A stretch of DNA of 32,886 nt from Lacticaseibacillus camelliae DSM 22697 = JCM 13995 (GTDB lineage Bacteria; Bacillota; Bacilli; Lactobacillales; Lactobacillaceae). The translations under genes were made by a program, and so were the position numbers. This document shows, one piece after another, positions 1-7,721 of this stretch (the first letter of the stretch is position 1; each line of letters starts with the position of its first letter). The stretch covers positions 1-32,886 of the forward strand of contig NZ_BBAJ01000020.1 in assembly GCF_001311195.1 (NCBI RefSeq), written 5' to 3'. The notes beneath the pieces were generated by a model that saw only the letters and a list, made by a program, of their open reading frames with translations, was not told the origin of the DNA and ran no database searches.

Positions 1-79
1 TAACCTCCCTTTTTTTTCGTACCTATCGCAATTTACTCGGTTGCAATTTTTGCATGAAGCAAGAGTAGGAGTGGGGAAG

Positions 80-322
80 ATGGGAAGATACGTCGCCATT
101 GACGAACTGGTGCATAGCGCAGCTGCTATCCGCACCTGGGATCACCGCTATTTCATCAATCTGGGTGACGGTCGCTTATACGATCGTTTCCAGGGCCAGC
201 ACGTGCTCCTGGAACGTGTCTATCCCAGTATCCGCACCGTGTATAACTCGCAGCATCGTGCCATCGCGCACCGGAAACATCCGCGCGACAAACTGACGAC
301 GATACCGCCAGGCGCAATCTAA
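80..322 (+). CDS. Hypothetical protein, 80 aa
   Basis: A short open frame starting at the ATG at 80, chosen because GTAGGAGTGGGGA lies just upstream. A TTG at 41 in the same frame has no such site. The product is basic and polar (begins MGRYVAIDELVH, many Arg and His), with no signal peptide, membrane segment or recognisable motif. I do not recognise a family. It lies near the left edge of the window and is followed by a long gene-free stretch, so it seems monocistronic here. It could be a small plasmid regulator, but nothing in the sequence proves that. The good ribosome site and lack of a competing frame make it a plausible gene. Confidence 0.5.
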   Translation: MGRYVAIDELVHSAAAIRTWDHRYFINLGDGRLYDRFQGQHVLLERVYPSIRTVYNSQHRAIAHRKHPRDKLTTIPPGAI

Positions 323-880
323 TCTAGCAACATCGTGTGCGAAATATGCGTGCGCTTAACAAGCACACCACCTCTATGACGCGTTGAACTAGTGGCACCG
401 TCCGCTATCCGCAGGCGCGCTGGTCCTTTGACAACTGAATACCTTTATCCCTGCCCGCTTCTGGTCACTCTTACTGCGGGACACTCAGCCGGGGACAGAT
501 TCGCGTGAGATCCACGCAGACTACAAGAAGACGTGACCCAGATTCAAAACGAGCCACCTCACTAGTCGCTTAGGCGGCAAGGTACTTGATGGGCGCTGGC
601 ATTATCAGCGTTGCACTTAATCGCTAGACGGCGAATGCCATTGCGAGGACATGAAAAGGCGGGAAAGGTCGTAGGGGCGCACGCCAAAAGCCCCTTGTCG
701 TGCAGCATAGCTGCTAAGGTCAGTCCGACTCAGGGCCTAAAGCCGGATGAAATGCTGAAGTCAAAAACCAAATAATATGTACTCTAAAAATTAAACAGAA
801 GTAGCAAAAACCGTTAAACCCTACGTGTTAAGCGTAGGCATATTTCACACGCAAAATCATGTATCACAGGAGGTAGGCCA
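323..880 (+). other. Gene-free region with several inverted repeats
   Basis: About 560 bases without a convincing reading frame. I see GGCATT/AATGCC (598-603 with 634-639) enclosing AGCG/CGCT, AGGGGC/GCCCCT (673-678 with 690-695), GCAGC/GCTGC (702-706 with 710-714) and CCTACG/CGTAGG (820-825 with 833-838). The last one sits about 40 bases before the next gene. None is followed by a T run, so they do not look like terminators. They could be a structured leader, a small RNA or part of an origin. No iterons or dnaA-like boxes stood out. Confidence 0.35.
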
Positions 881-1138
881 ATGCGACAGACAGAACGTGT
901 ACAATTAGTGGCGAGCCAACTCACCGACTTTCTAAAGCAGCACTCAGGCAGCGCAACCTATCAGGATTACGCCCAGTATCGGCATGCTATTGGGAAGCCA
1001 ATCACCGCCGCCGAAGTTGGCATTTTGAGCAACATAACCCGCTTGGCCACAGGGGTGACAAGAGTCTACAAGAAGCATGACAACCGCGTTGATACATTCT
1101 GGATTCTGGATAGGAATCCAGAAGCGGTACATGTGTAA
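881..1138 (+). CDS. Hypothetical protein, 85 aa
   Basis: Starts at the ATG at 881 behind a strong AGGAGGTAGGCCA ribosome site. The product (MRQTERVQLV start) is a small soluble protein with a predicted helical first half, then a segment with TRLATGVTRVYKKHD and an aromatic end, FWILDRNPEA. The layout of a small helical protein with a basic stretch would suit a DNA-binding regulator, but I see no clear helix-turn-helix and do not recognise a family. It is followed 123 bases later by another small gene on the same strand. The minus-strand frame over the same bases (944-1213) lacks a ribosome site and is treated as a shadow. Confidence 0.5.
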   Translation: MRQTERVQLVASQLTDFLKQHSGSATYQDYAQYRHAIGKPITAAEVGILSNITRLATGVTRVYKKHDNRVDTFWILDRNPEAVHV

Positions 1139-1261
1139 GTTACTACTTTGGCGGCTTACACGACAGCACAGTGTTCTGGAACCCTTTCGTCTCTCGACAA
1201 GACGATCCTCCAAAGTCAGGACAGTGTGTTGCCTTGTAAGCCGCTAAGGAGGACGAGGAAT

Positions 1262-1468
1262 ATGCTCAAAGAACAAGAAAAGCAAATATTTGACGGCCTT
1301 GGGCGGCCAATCAAGACGCTGGCCAAGGGCGTTCGCTACAAGATGATTGACCATGGTTATTACACAACGGCTTTGAAACCTGGTGAAACAGATGCAGTCA
1401 GGCCGGTGCTTCCTAGAGAGGAGCAACGGTATCTGGATGCAAAGCTGAAGCTCAAAAAGACGCAATAG
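1262..1468 (+). CDS. Hypothetical protein, 68 aa
   Basis: The start at 1262 is chosen because TAAGGAGGACGAGGAAT precedes this ATG. The frame is open further upstream to 1148, but that extension has no ribosome site. The product is charged and Lys/Glu rich (starts MLKEQEKQIFDGLG, ends KLKLKKTQ), soluble and without signal peptide. I do not recognise a family. It may share a transcript with the 85-residue gene before it and the lipoprotein gene after it, since all three lie on the plus strand with gaps of about 65-125 bases and no terminator between them. Confidence 0.45.
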   Translation: MLKEQEKQIFDGLGRPIKTLAKGVRYKMIDHGYYTTALKPGETDAVRPVLPREEQRYLDAKLKLKKTQ

Positions 1469-1534
1469 AGAAGAGCGCCTGGCTGATTGGATAGGCTGTT
1501 GGATAAATCACGAGGATACGGGGGAGAGAGAAAA

Positions 1535-2725
1535 ATGAAAAAGACAACAATCACGGCGGGTAGCCTGATTCTACTGACAGCACTGACGCTTGCGGGCTGC
1601 GGATCAAAACCCGCAGCTAAGACGAGCACCAAGGACACCACAACTGTTGCAGTTTAGACTCTAGCAAAGGACGTTCAAGGCCTCTTCAGCAGCAAGAAGT
1701 ATGAGCTGCCAAGCAAAAAGGTGACCAAAGCCAAGATTACTGCTGCGGGCAAGCAGTACAAGAAGGTCTACAAGCTGCGTGGCGATCTGACCAAGGCGCA
1801 AAAGAAGACGCTGCGTGTCAGCAAGTCTCGCATTGCGGCGATTAAGCAGATGGTCGCCGTCAACACGGAGATCAAGGCTGTGCTCAAGGACAAGCGCGTG
1901 ATTAAGGATCTTACTTACTCAGACGATGCGCTCCAACAGACTCTAACCGGTCTGAAGTCGAAGTACGCGAAGTTTGTCAGTCAGAAGCAAGATGACGCCA
2001 CTCTGATTCATAACGAAGTGGCGGCCATTGCCAAGGTGAAGTCCAGCACCACCGGTGACCCAGACCAGGCGAAGATAGACGCCGCTAAGACAGCGGTCGA
2101 TGCAATCCCGGTTGCCGCCTTCAAGGCTTTTTGGTCACCAAAGATTCCAACCATTGAGAACGGAAAGCTGGTTGCTAAGGAAAGTCTGACCGCTGGCACC
2201 GATAAGGTCTCGGCAACGGTGACACAGGAGACTAGCGCCGCTGCTAAGAGCAGCAGTGCATCTGCACCGGCAGCTTCTTCCAGTGCAAAAGCCAGCCAGG
2301 CAGCAAAGACGACTACTAAGTCAACGCAAGCTACTACGACCAAGCCTTCCACACCAGCAGCTAGCGCAAGCCACAGCACAACCACTAGCCGCCCGACCAC
2401 AACGACGCCTTCTCACTCCACTACGACGACAACCAAGCCGTCTACTGGTTCTTCTACTGGCACGAGCCACACCACAACGCCTAGCAAGCCATCGTCCTCT
2501 AGCTCAAGCACCAAGCCAACTGAGCCAGTCAAGAAGCCGCACGTCCTAGAGCCAGGAGAATACATCGGCAACGGTGGCCTCTTATCTTCAATGAGCGCGG
2601 CCATGGCGGCTATGAATAAGGCATTGGATGACGCCGCTGACGCTGGACAAGGGCGGCAAGCACATGCTTTCAGCGTCTCATATCAAGACGGAACAACCTT
2701 CTACTCTTGGGAATGGTCAGACTAA
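1535..2725 (+). pseudogene. Cell-surface lipoprotein with Ser/Thr-rich linker, interrupted by TAG
   Basis: The ATG at 1535 follows GGGGGAGAGAG and opens a classic lipoprotein signal: MKK, a hydrophobic core, and lipobox LAGC with Cys22. Codon 41 (1655-1657) is TAG. The same frame then stays open to 2725, so a full product would be about 396 residues. After the stop come a Lys/Ala-rich helical region (roughly residues 42-230), a long low-complexity Ser/Thr/Ala/Pro linker (about 235-335) and a small C-terminal domain ending FYSWEWSD. The linker looks like a cell-wall-spanning stalk, so the protein would be membrane-anchored and outward facing. CAG to TAG (Gln to stop) is the simplest lesion. 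The GTG at 1721 could restart translation but has no good ribosome site and would lack the signal peptide. The ligand is unknown; it lies just upstream of the adhesin. Confidence 0.75.
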
Positions 2726-2751
2726 GTTAATTCGATAGTGTAATGCACAGC

Positions 2752-2790
2752 GACTCATACAAAATGGGCCGCTTTTTTTTGTGCTCAAAA
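2752..2790 (+). terminator. Weak hairpin plus T8 run after lipoprotein gene
   Basis: AGCG and CGCT (around 2752-2755 and 2769-2773) can pair across a long loop and are followed by eight T residues. This suggests a weak intrinsic terminator before the adhesin module. The T run and following GTGCTCAAAA recur at 27576-27592 upstream of the primase gene. Confidence 0.35.
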
Positions 2791-2807
2791 TTAAGGAGAT
2801 GAGATCT

Positions 2808-2897
2808 ATGACCAGTATCCGCGCACCGGCAGATATACGATTTGTTGCTACTAAATCTATTTTGAGAGGAGATTCCAAACATGAACAAACAGACTAA
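2808..2897 (+). CDS. Possible 29-aa leader peptide overlapping the adhesin start
   Basis: The ATG at 2808 follows AAGGAG (2793-2798) at a normal distance and opens a 29-codon frame (begins MTSIRAPADIRF). It ends at the TAA at 2895-2897, so its last six codons overlap the start of the adhesin gene at 2881. This is the pattern of a translated leader coupled to the downstream gene. There is no hydrophobic segment or codon run that would suggest attenuation by a particular amino acid. It may be chance, because the adhesin has its own ribosome site (GAGAGGAG, about 2866-2873). Confidence 0.3.
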   Translation: MTSIRAPADIRFVATKSILRGDSKHEQTD

Positions 2898-5800
2898 GAG
2901 CCATTTGTGGCGCGGTCTCATTGCAGCTCTAGGCTTAATGCTTGGTCTATTGTTCGCGTTGAATGCTGTTCAGGCGAGTACAGTAAGTGCCGCGTCGGTA
3001 ACGATGGAGCACGGGGGCCATGGGACTAAATCAACGTGGGTGAAGCCAGGCGGTGGCACATTTAAGGAGGGTGGGACACCCACGCTCCATCTAAACTCGG
3101 CGAGCGGGCCGGTGGTATTTTGTATCGATCCGGGGCAAGGCGTTGTAGCCGATGGAGAAGGGTACACGGGTACAGGTTACAAAACCTATCAGGACTCTTC
3201 GGCTGCCAAGCAAATGATTTCTGCAATCGCGTACTATGGCTACCAGAAACAAAAGAGCGTCAATAACTACATCATGACGCAATGGATGATCTGGGAGGAA
3301 CTTGGCTACAAGCTCCAGAGTGTTCAAGCCGGGCCCGTGTCAAAAGCGACCTACAATGCTTTCAAGGCAAAAGTGAATGGCAGATTTCTCCATTCACCGG
3401 CGTAACGTCGTTCAACAACACCACGGTAACTGTTAAGGCCGGCCAATCGGTCACCGTCACCGATTCCACTGGCCGTTTTGCTAACTACGGTGCCACTACG
3501 TACAAAAATACGACTGGCACTACCGTTACCAAGAACGGTAATTCTATGACCATTACTGCGAGCGCTTCCTCAAACGAGTCGGGCAACATTCAGTTTGTTC
3601 CGCAGATTGACGCTAACTATCAAGGCACTCCACTGATTGCGTCCCACGCAACACGCCAGGACGTTATTCGACCATTGATTGACCCGGTCAGCAACCGGAC
3701 AGTTATCAACGTTAAGGTTGAAAAGAACGTCAACGTCGTTTTGCAGAAGTACGACATTTCGACTGACTTTGGCAATAATGATCCGCTGGCAGGCGTAACC
3801 TTCCACTTCACCAAGGATGGCAAGGACTACGGCGACTTCACCACGGATGCCAAGGGCCAGATCGACCTCAACAAGAACATCTCTGAAATGACTGGCAACT
3901 GGACTTACCAAGAAACAAAAACTGTTGATGGGTTCAAGCTCGATTCTACCGTCAAGAAGTTCAGCATTGCCGCTACTGATGCTGGCAAGACTATTAACCT
4001 GACCGCCACCAACGAACGTGTCCCTGAAGAGTTTCACACGACCGTGACCTCCGAGGATGGTACGCACATCCAAGAACCGCACAAGCAGGTGACGATCACT
4101 GATCGCGTATTCTACGCCAATGCCGTACCTGGCAAGGAGTACACGGTTGTTGGCAAGCTGATGGATAAGGCGACTGGCGACGCGCTCCTTGACGACAACG
4201 GCAAGGTTGTCACCAAGACCATGACCTTTGTTGCCAAGACCGCGACTGGCTACGTTGATATGCCGTTCACGTTTGATGCAGCGCTGCTGGCGGGTAAGAC
4301 CGCCGTTGCGTTTGAATCACTCTCCCGCAACGGCCGCGAAGTGGCTGTTCACAACGACATCAACGACGTACCACAAACCATCACCTTCTCCACGCCAAAG
4401 ATTGGCACCACCGCCACTGACGTAGATGGCTCTCATGACGTTCTGTCAGATGGCGACCTGGTGATCAACGACGTTGTGACTTACCACGATCTGATTGTTG
4501 GTAAGACCTACAACATCAAGGGCCAACTGATGGACAAGGCGACCGGCAAGGTTGTCTTGGACGCCAAGGGTAACCCAATTACCGCTGAGAAGACGTTCGT
4601 TGCCGACAAGGCTGACGGTTCGGTTACCATGACCTACACAGTCGATGCTTCTAAGGCAATGGGCAAAGAATTTGTTGTCTTTGAAAACCTCTACCGTGAC
4701 AACTACCTGGTTGTTAGCCACGCTGACATCAACGACGAAGGCCAAACCGTCAAAGTGGTAACCCCTGTGGTTCACACGACGGCGACCTCTGATGAAGGCG
4801 ACAAGCAAGTAATGCCTGAAGAAGACGTCACCATCAAGGATGCTGTTGCGTACAGCGACCTGGTTGTCGGCAAGCACTACTCCGTGACCGGCTACCTGCA
4901 CTACACCGACGGCTCCTTTGTCCTTGATGCAAAGGGCGAAAAGATTTCCAAGACGGTTTCCTTCACCGCCGAGAAGACCGAAGGCACCATCGACGTGACC
5001 TTCACGGTTGATGGCCGCCTGCTGGCGGGCAAGGACGTGGTTGTGTTTGAAAACCTCTACCACAACAACAATCTGATTGCCTTCCACGAAGACGTGAACG
5101 ACAAGGATCAGACCGTGACCTTCCCTAAGATTGAGCTGCACACGACTGCAACTGACTCTGAAGGCTCCAAGGAAGTTGTCCCAGAAGAAAAGGTAACCGT
5201 TAAGGATGCTGTGGCTTACCACGATCTGATCGTTGGCAAGACCTACACCGTGACTGGCTACCTGCACTATACCGACGGCTCTTTCGTTAAGAACGCCGAT
5301 GGTTCAAAAGTTTCCAAGACCGTGACCTTCAAAGCCGAAAAGGCTGACGGCACGATTGACGTTGAATTTGTCGTTGACGGCCGCGCCTTGGCTGGCAAGG
5401 ACGTTGTGGCCTTTGAGTACCTCTACCACAACAACAAGTTGATTGCTTCGCACGAAGACATCAACGACAAAGACCAAACCGTTCACTTCCCGAAGATTGA
5501 GCTGCACACGACGGCGACCTCTAACGGCAAGAAGACGGTGACTGCTAGCCAGAACATGACCATTAACGACGTTGTTGAGTTTAATGACCTCGTGGTTGGT
5601 AAGACCTACACCGTTAAGGGCTACCTGATGGACAAGGCCACTGGCAAGCCGGTTCTGATCAACGGCAAGAAAGTCACTGCTGAAAAGACCTTCAAGGCAA
5701 CCGCTAAGGACATGAAGGTGACTATGACCTTTACGTTCGATGGCAGCTCCCTGGGCGGCCATGACGTGGTTGCTTTTGAAGACCTTTACCACGATGGCAA

Positions 5801-5975
5801 GCTGATTGCTAGCCACGCTGACATCAACGACGCGGGCCAAACGGTTCACATCGCACCAGCACCTAAGCTGACCCAGACTGACGACTCCCTGAACGGTGCA
5901 CTGCTGGCCTTGGTTGTGGTTGCTCTGATCAGTGCTGCGGGTATTGCCTTCTACCTGCTGCGTAAGCGGGCCTAG
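2881..5975 (+). pseudogene. Thioester/ester-bond surface adhesin, frameshifted at 3369-3372
   Basis: Read with one extra A in the run at 3369-3372, this is a single protein of about 1031 residues. It has a signal peptide ending near residue 32 and a thioester domain with Cys81 (VVFCIDPG) and Gln134 (IMTQWMIW). A CnaB domain follows (about 3715-4015; Lys in VVLQKYD, Glu in TYQETK). Five repeats of about 120 residues come next (about 4030-5850), each opening with a TT-A/V-T motif and closing with VxFExLY, SHxDIND and QTV. These resemble the T-Q ester-bond (VaFE) repeats of Gram-positive pilins. The C-terminus has a membrane helix and RKRA tail. In place of LPQTG the sorting site reads LTQTD (5868-5882). 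In this family the thioester binds host or cell surfaces covalently and the intramolecular bonds stiffen the stalk. As written, frame 1 stops at 3405 and the rest is in another frame. The sortase gene follows 3 bases later. Confidence 0.9.
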
Positions 5976-5978
5976 TCA

Positions 5979-6743
5979 ATGCACAAGCGGCGCTGGCTGG
6001 TTGGCTTTCTACTGCTGTTTTTGGTGGTCGGTATCGGCCTCATTGCGTGGCAGCCGCTGCACGAAGTCAACAAGGGACGCCGTGCAAGCACTGAGGGCAA
6101 ACAGCTCATCAAGGCACTAAAGAAGGGCCAGTCGGTAGAAATTAAGACAACGCCCCAGAGAACGCACATACGGGCCGACACAGCGCTTTCAATTCCATCC
6201 GTTGGGATTGACCTGGCAGTCTACAAAACGACCGCAGGGCTTGCGTATGGCGCATATGCGGAGCTTTCAGGGGTAAAGGCGGACACCGCGCCAGGCGATA
6301 ACAACTATGTCCTAGCCGGGCACTCTAGTTATCTTCACGGTGTGTTGTTCGCAAATCTCTTCCAGCTGACCACCAGCCGGGGCTATGAGCGTCGGGCTGG
6401 GGCTGCTTACCGGCCATCGGACTATCAGGGCGGGAAAGGGGCAGGCGGACTGATTCAGGTGTACACAAAGTTAGGCACCTATACGTATCAAGCCGATGTT
6501 GCTTATACCGTCAATGGAGATGACGCGTCGATTCTGAGTGATCCACAAGCAGGCTCGGCAAAGCAGATTCACCTTTTCACTTGTCCTCGCACCGGGCACA
6601 AACACCCGCCATTTCGATACGTTGTCCAAGGTCACTTAATCAAGGTAACACCAACTAAACTTGGCCTCCAAAAGCACCTTGATACGTCTCTAACGGCATC
6701 TGATCCAACCGCGTATCGCGTGGGCACGTTGACAAGTGATTAA
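5979..6743 (+). CDS. Class A-type sortase
   Basis: A 254-residue sortase: an N-terminal membrane anchor (about residues 7-24), then a beta-barrel domain with the catalytic triad visible as His115 in VLAGHSS, Cys202 in LFTCPR and Arg213 in PPFRYVVQG. Sortases cleave a sorting motif near the C-terminus of surface proteins and join them to peptidoglycan or to other subunits. The gene starts 3 bases after the adhesin stop and has no clear ribosome site of its own, so it is probably translationally coupled and dedicated to that adhesin. The adhesin motif is LTQTD rather than LPxTG, so specificity may be altered. The tail after the catalytic Arg is about 40 residues longer than the core needs. Element A of the stem-loop family starts 9 bases after its stop. 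Confidence 0.92.
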   Translation: MHKRRWLVGFLLLFLVVGIGLIAWQPLHEVNKGRRASTEGKQLIKALKKGQSVEIKTTPQRTHIRADTALSIPSVGIDLAVYKTTAGLAYGAYAELSGVKADTAPGDNNYVLAGHSSYLHGVLFANLFQLTTSRGYERRAGAAYRPSDYQGGKGAGGLIQVYTKLGTYTYQADVAYTVNGDDASILSDPQAGSAKQIHLFTCPRTGHKHPPFRYVVQGHLIKVTPTKLGLQKHLDTSLTASDPTAYRVGTLTSD

Positions 6744-6751
6744 TTACCACT

Positions 6752-6829
6752 ACCGCCACCGGGATAGCGTTAGCGCCTGCTGACGCTGCCAGGGTTCGAC
6801 TCTCTGGGGCGGTCTTGCACCAAGATTTT
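6752..6829 (+). ncRNA. tRNA-elbow-like element A
   Basis: Outer stem ACCGCC (6752-6757) pairs with GGCGGT (6808-6813). The core ACCGG follows the 5' strand. A middle stem AGCGT/ACGCT (6766-6770, 6783-6787) comes next. A T-arm-like hairpin follows: CAGGG (6790-6794), loop TTCGACT (6795-6801), CTCTG (6802-6806), then an unpaired G. A short hairpin TCTTG/CAAGA with five T residues ends it near 6829, giving this copy a terminator-like finish. The loop matches the tRNA T-loop consensus TTCRANY. It follows the sortase gene by 9 bases. Confidence 0.6.
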
Positions 6830-6846
6830 TGAGGAGGTAGTCACTG

Positions 6847-6900
6847 ATGGAAAAATCACAAAAAAAGAGCCCCTTTCAGGGCTTTTCACTTACCGTATAG
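6847..6900 (+). CDS. Possible 17-aa peptide or 5' remnant of a lost gene
   Basis: A very strong ribosome site (GAGGAGGTAG, 6831-6840) precedes the ATG at 6847. The frame encodes only 17 residues (MEKSQKKSPF start) and runs through the terminator of the opposing toxin-antitoxin genes. The ribosome site is better than the peptide deserves. It may be the start of a gene whose remainder was replaced when the neighbouring module arrived. Confidence 0.25.
   Translation: MEKSQKKSPFQGFSLTV
6860..6887 (-). terminator. Intrinsic terminator of the yafQ/dinJ-like pair
   Basis: On the minus strand AGCCC (plus 6879-6883), loop TGAAAG and GGGCT (plus 6868-6872) are followed by C and a T run (plus 6860-6866). 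It begins right at the stop of the toxin gene. Confidence 0.75.
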
Positions 6901-7184
6901 TTCGTCATGGGAGCCTGTTCGCAGCATAGTCGCGGTCAGGTTATCCTGATCGAGCCTGTACATCAATAGCCAATTCCCACGGGCGCCTTTGACCACGTGT
7001 AGTTCGCGGTTTCCTTGCAGATTTCCTGATAACGCATGGTCGGCATATCGGGTCGCCAACGATTCCTTGTTGACACCCTCTAAAATGAGGCAACCACCTG
7101 CTTGAGTTCTTTCATTGGATAATGTTTCTTGCCGAGTCGCTTAACATCGCGGTCGAATGCGTTAGTTGTCTTTAGGCTAAACAC
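6886..7184 (-). pseudogene. yafQ: YafQ/RelE-type mRNA interferase toxin, frameshifted
   Basis: The GTG at 7184 overlaps the antitoxin stop by 8 bases, the usual toxin-antitoxin arrangement. The first frame stops after 34 codons at 7082-7080. Adding one T to the T4 run (plus-strand A at 7082-7085) joins it to a second frame ending at 6886. The restored 99-residue protein has the YafQ/RelE pattern: a KRLGKKHYPMKELKQVV helix, then RYADHALSGN, a NRELHVV strand, NWLLMYRL, and a C-terminal LRTGSHDELYGK carrying the conserved His. Family members cut mRNA on the ribosome and are neutralised by DinJ-like antitoxins. As written it is inactive. Given that the antitoxin upstream has the same kind of one-base loss, sequencing error is a real alternative to decay. 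Confidence 0.8.
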
Positions 7185-7448
7185 CGAGCTTCCTCCACAT
7201 GTCTTCGGCGCTAGCATATTGGTTAAGCCGCTCCGGGTGGTCGGCATCGTCTAGTGCTTCGAGTGTGTCTGCTGGCAGCGCCGTTGGCATGAACGGAAGT
7301 TGCCGGTCTTTAACCATCTGGGTTAGCGTCAGTCTAACTACCGTACTGAGGTCAATTCCCATGTCTTCTGCTACCGCGGTCGCCTTCGCCTTCAACTGTG
7401 GGTCTAGCCGAATATTGAGCCGTGCCTCTGGTTTTTTTTGGTGTCCAT
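7177..7448 (-). pseudogene. dinJ: RelB/DinJ-type antitoxin, probable frameshift in A8 run
   Basis: The body of the protein (PEARLNIRLD, then a ribbon-helix-helix and VKDRQLPFMP) matches RelB/DinJ antitoxins, which repress their own promoter and wrap the toxin. The best start is the ATG at 7448, behind AAGGAGGGGATTTG, but it is one base out of frame with the body. One more A in the A8 run (plus 7432-7439) gives MDTKKKPEARLN and a normal 90-residue length. As written, the in-frame alternative begins further upstream, around 7475, without a ribosome site. The stop overlaps the toxin GTG. If the frame really is broken, the pair is a dead module. Confidence 0.78.
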
Positions 7449-7617
7449 CAAATCCCCTCCTTGTTGAGACCATTGTAACACCATTGGCGCACAAGGGGAA
7501 CCGTTCGGAACACAAGAACTGATCAAGGGTTGACTATCAACTAGCAAATTGTACGGTAACTGGTAATCTGAACTACGGAATCTTGTTGATTCTGCTGTCA
7601 TCTGTGGGACTATCGAC

Positions 7618-7649
7618 GTCATCGCGGCGAGCTAAGGTTCGACTCCTTA
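7618..7649 (+). ncRNA. tRNA-elbow-like element B, 5' part (split by IS)
   Basis: Contains the 5' outer strand GTCATC (7618-7623), the core GCGG, and the T-arm-like hairpin TAAGG (7633-7637), loop TTCGACT (7638-7644) and CCTTA (7645-7649). The 3' outer strand GATGAC is at 8535-8540, on the far side of the insertion sequence. Removing 7650-8530 and one TTA restores a complete element. Confidence 0.6.
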
Positions 7650-7666
7650 GAACGTGTTTGGATACT

Positions 7667-7695
7667 TTGACATTCGATTTGATTTTAGTTAAATT
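7667..7695 (+). promoter_or_regulatory. Transposase promoter
   Basis: TTGACA (7667-7672), a 17-base spacer and TAAATT (7690-7695), about 27 bases before the transposase ATG. It lies wholly inside the insertion sequence. Confidence 0.6.
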
Positions 7696-7721
7696 AGATC
7701 AAAAACAGGAGTTTTTAATCC

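Noticed and set aside
2008-2400. 130-codon minus-strand hydrophobic frame opposite the lipoprotein linker
   Set aside because: The hydrophobic look comes from reading Ser/Thr/Ala repeats on the opposite strand.
4446-5267. 273-codon minus-strand frame opposite the adhesin
   Set aside because: It is created by the repeated codons of the ester-bond domains on the other strand and has no start signal or protein-like pattern.
3900-5850. CRISPR or other noncoding tandem repeat
   Set aside because: The repetition is at protein level in about 360-base units within an open frame, explained by the five adhesin domains.
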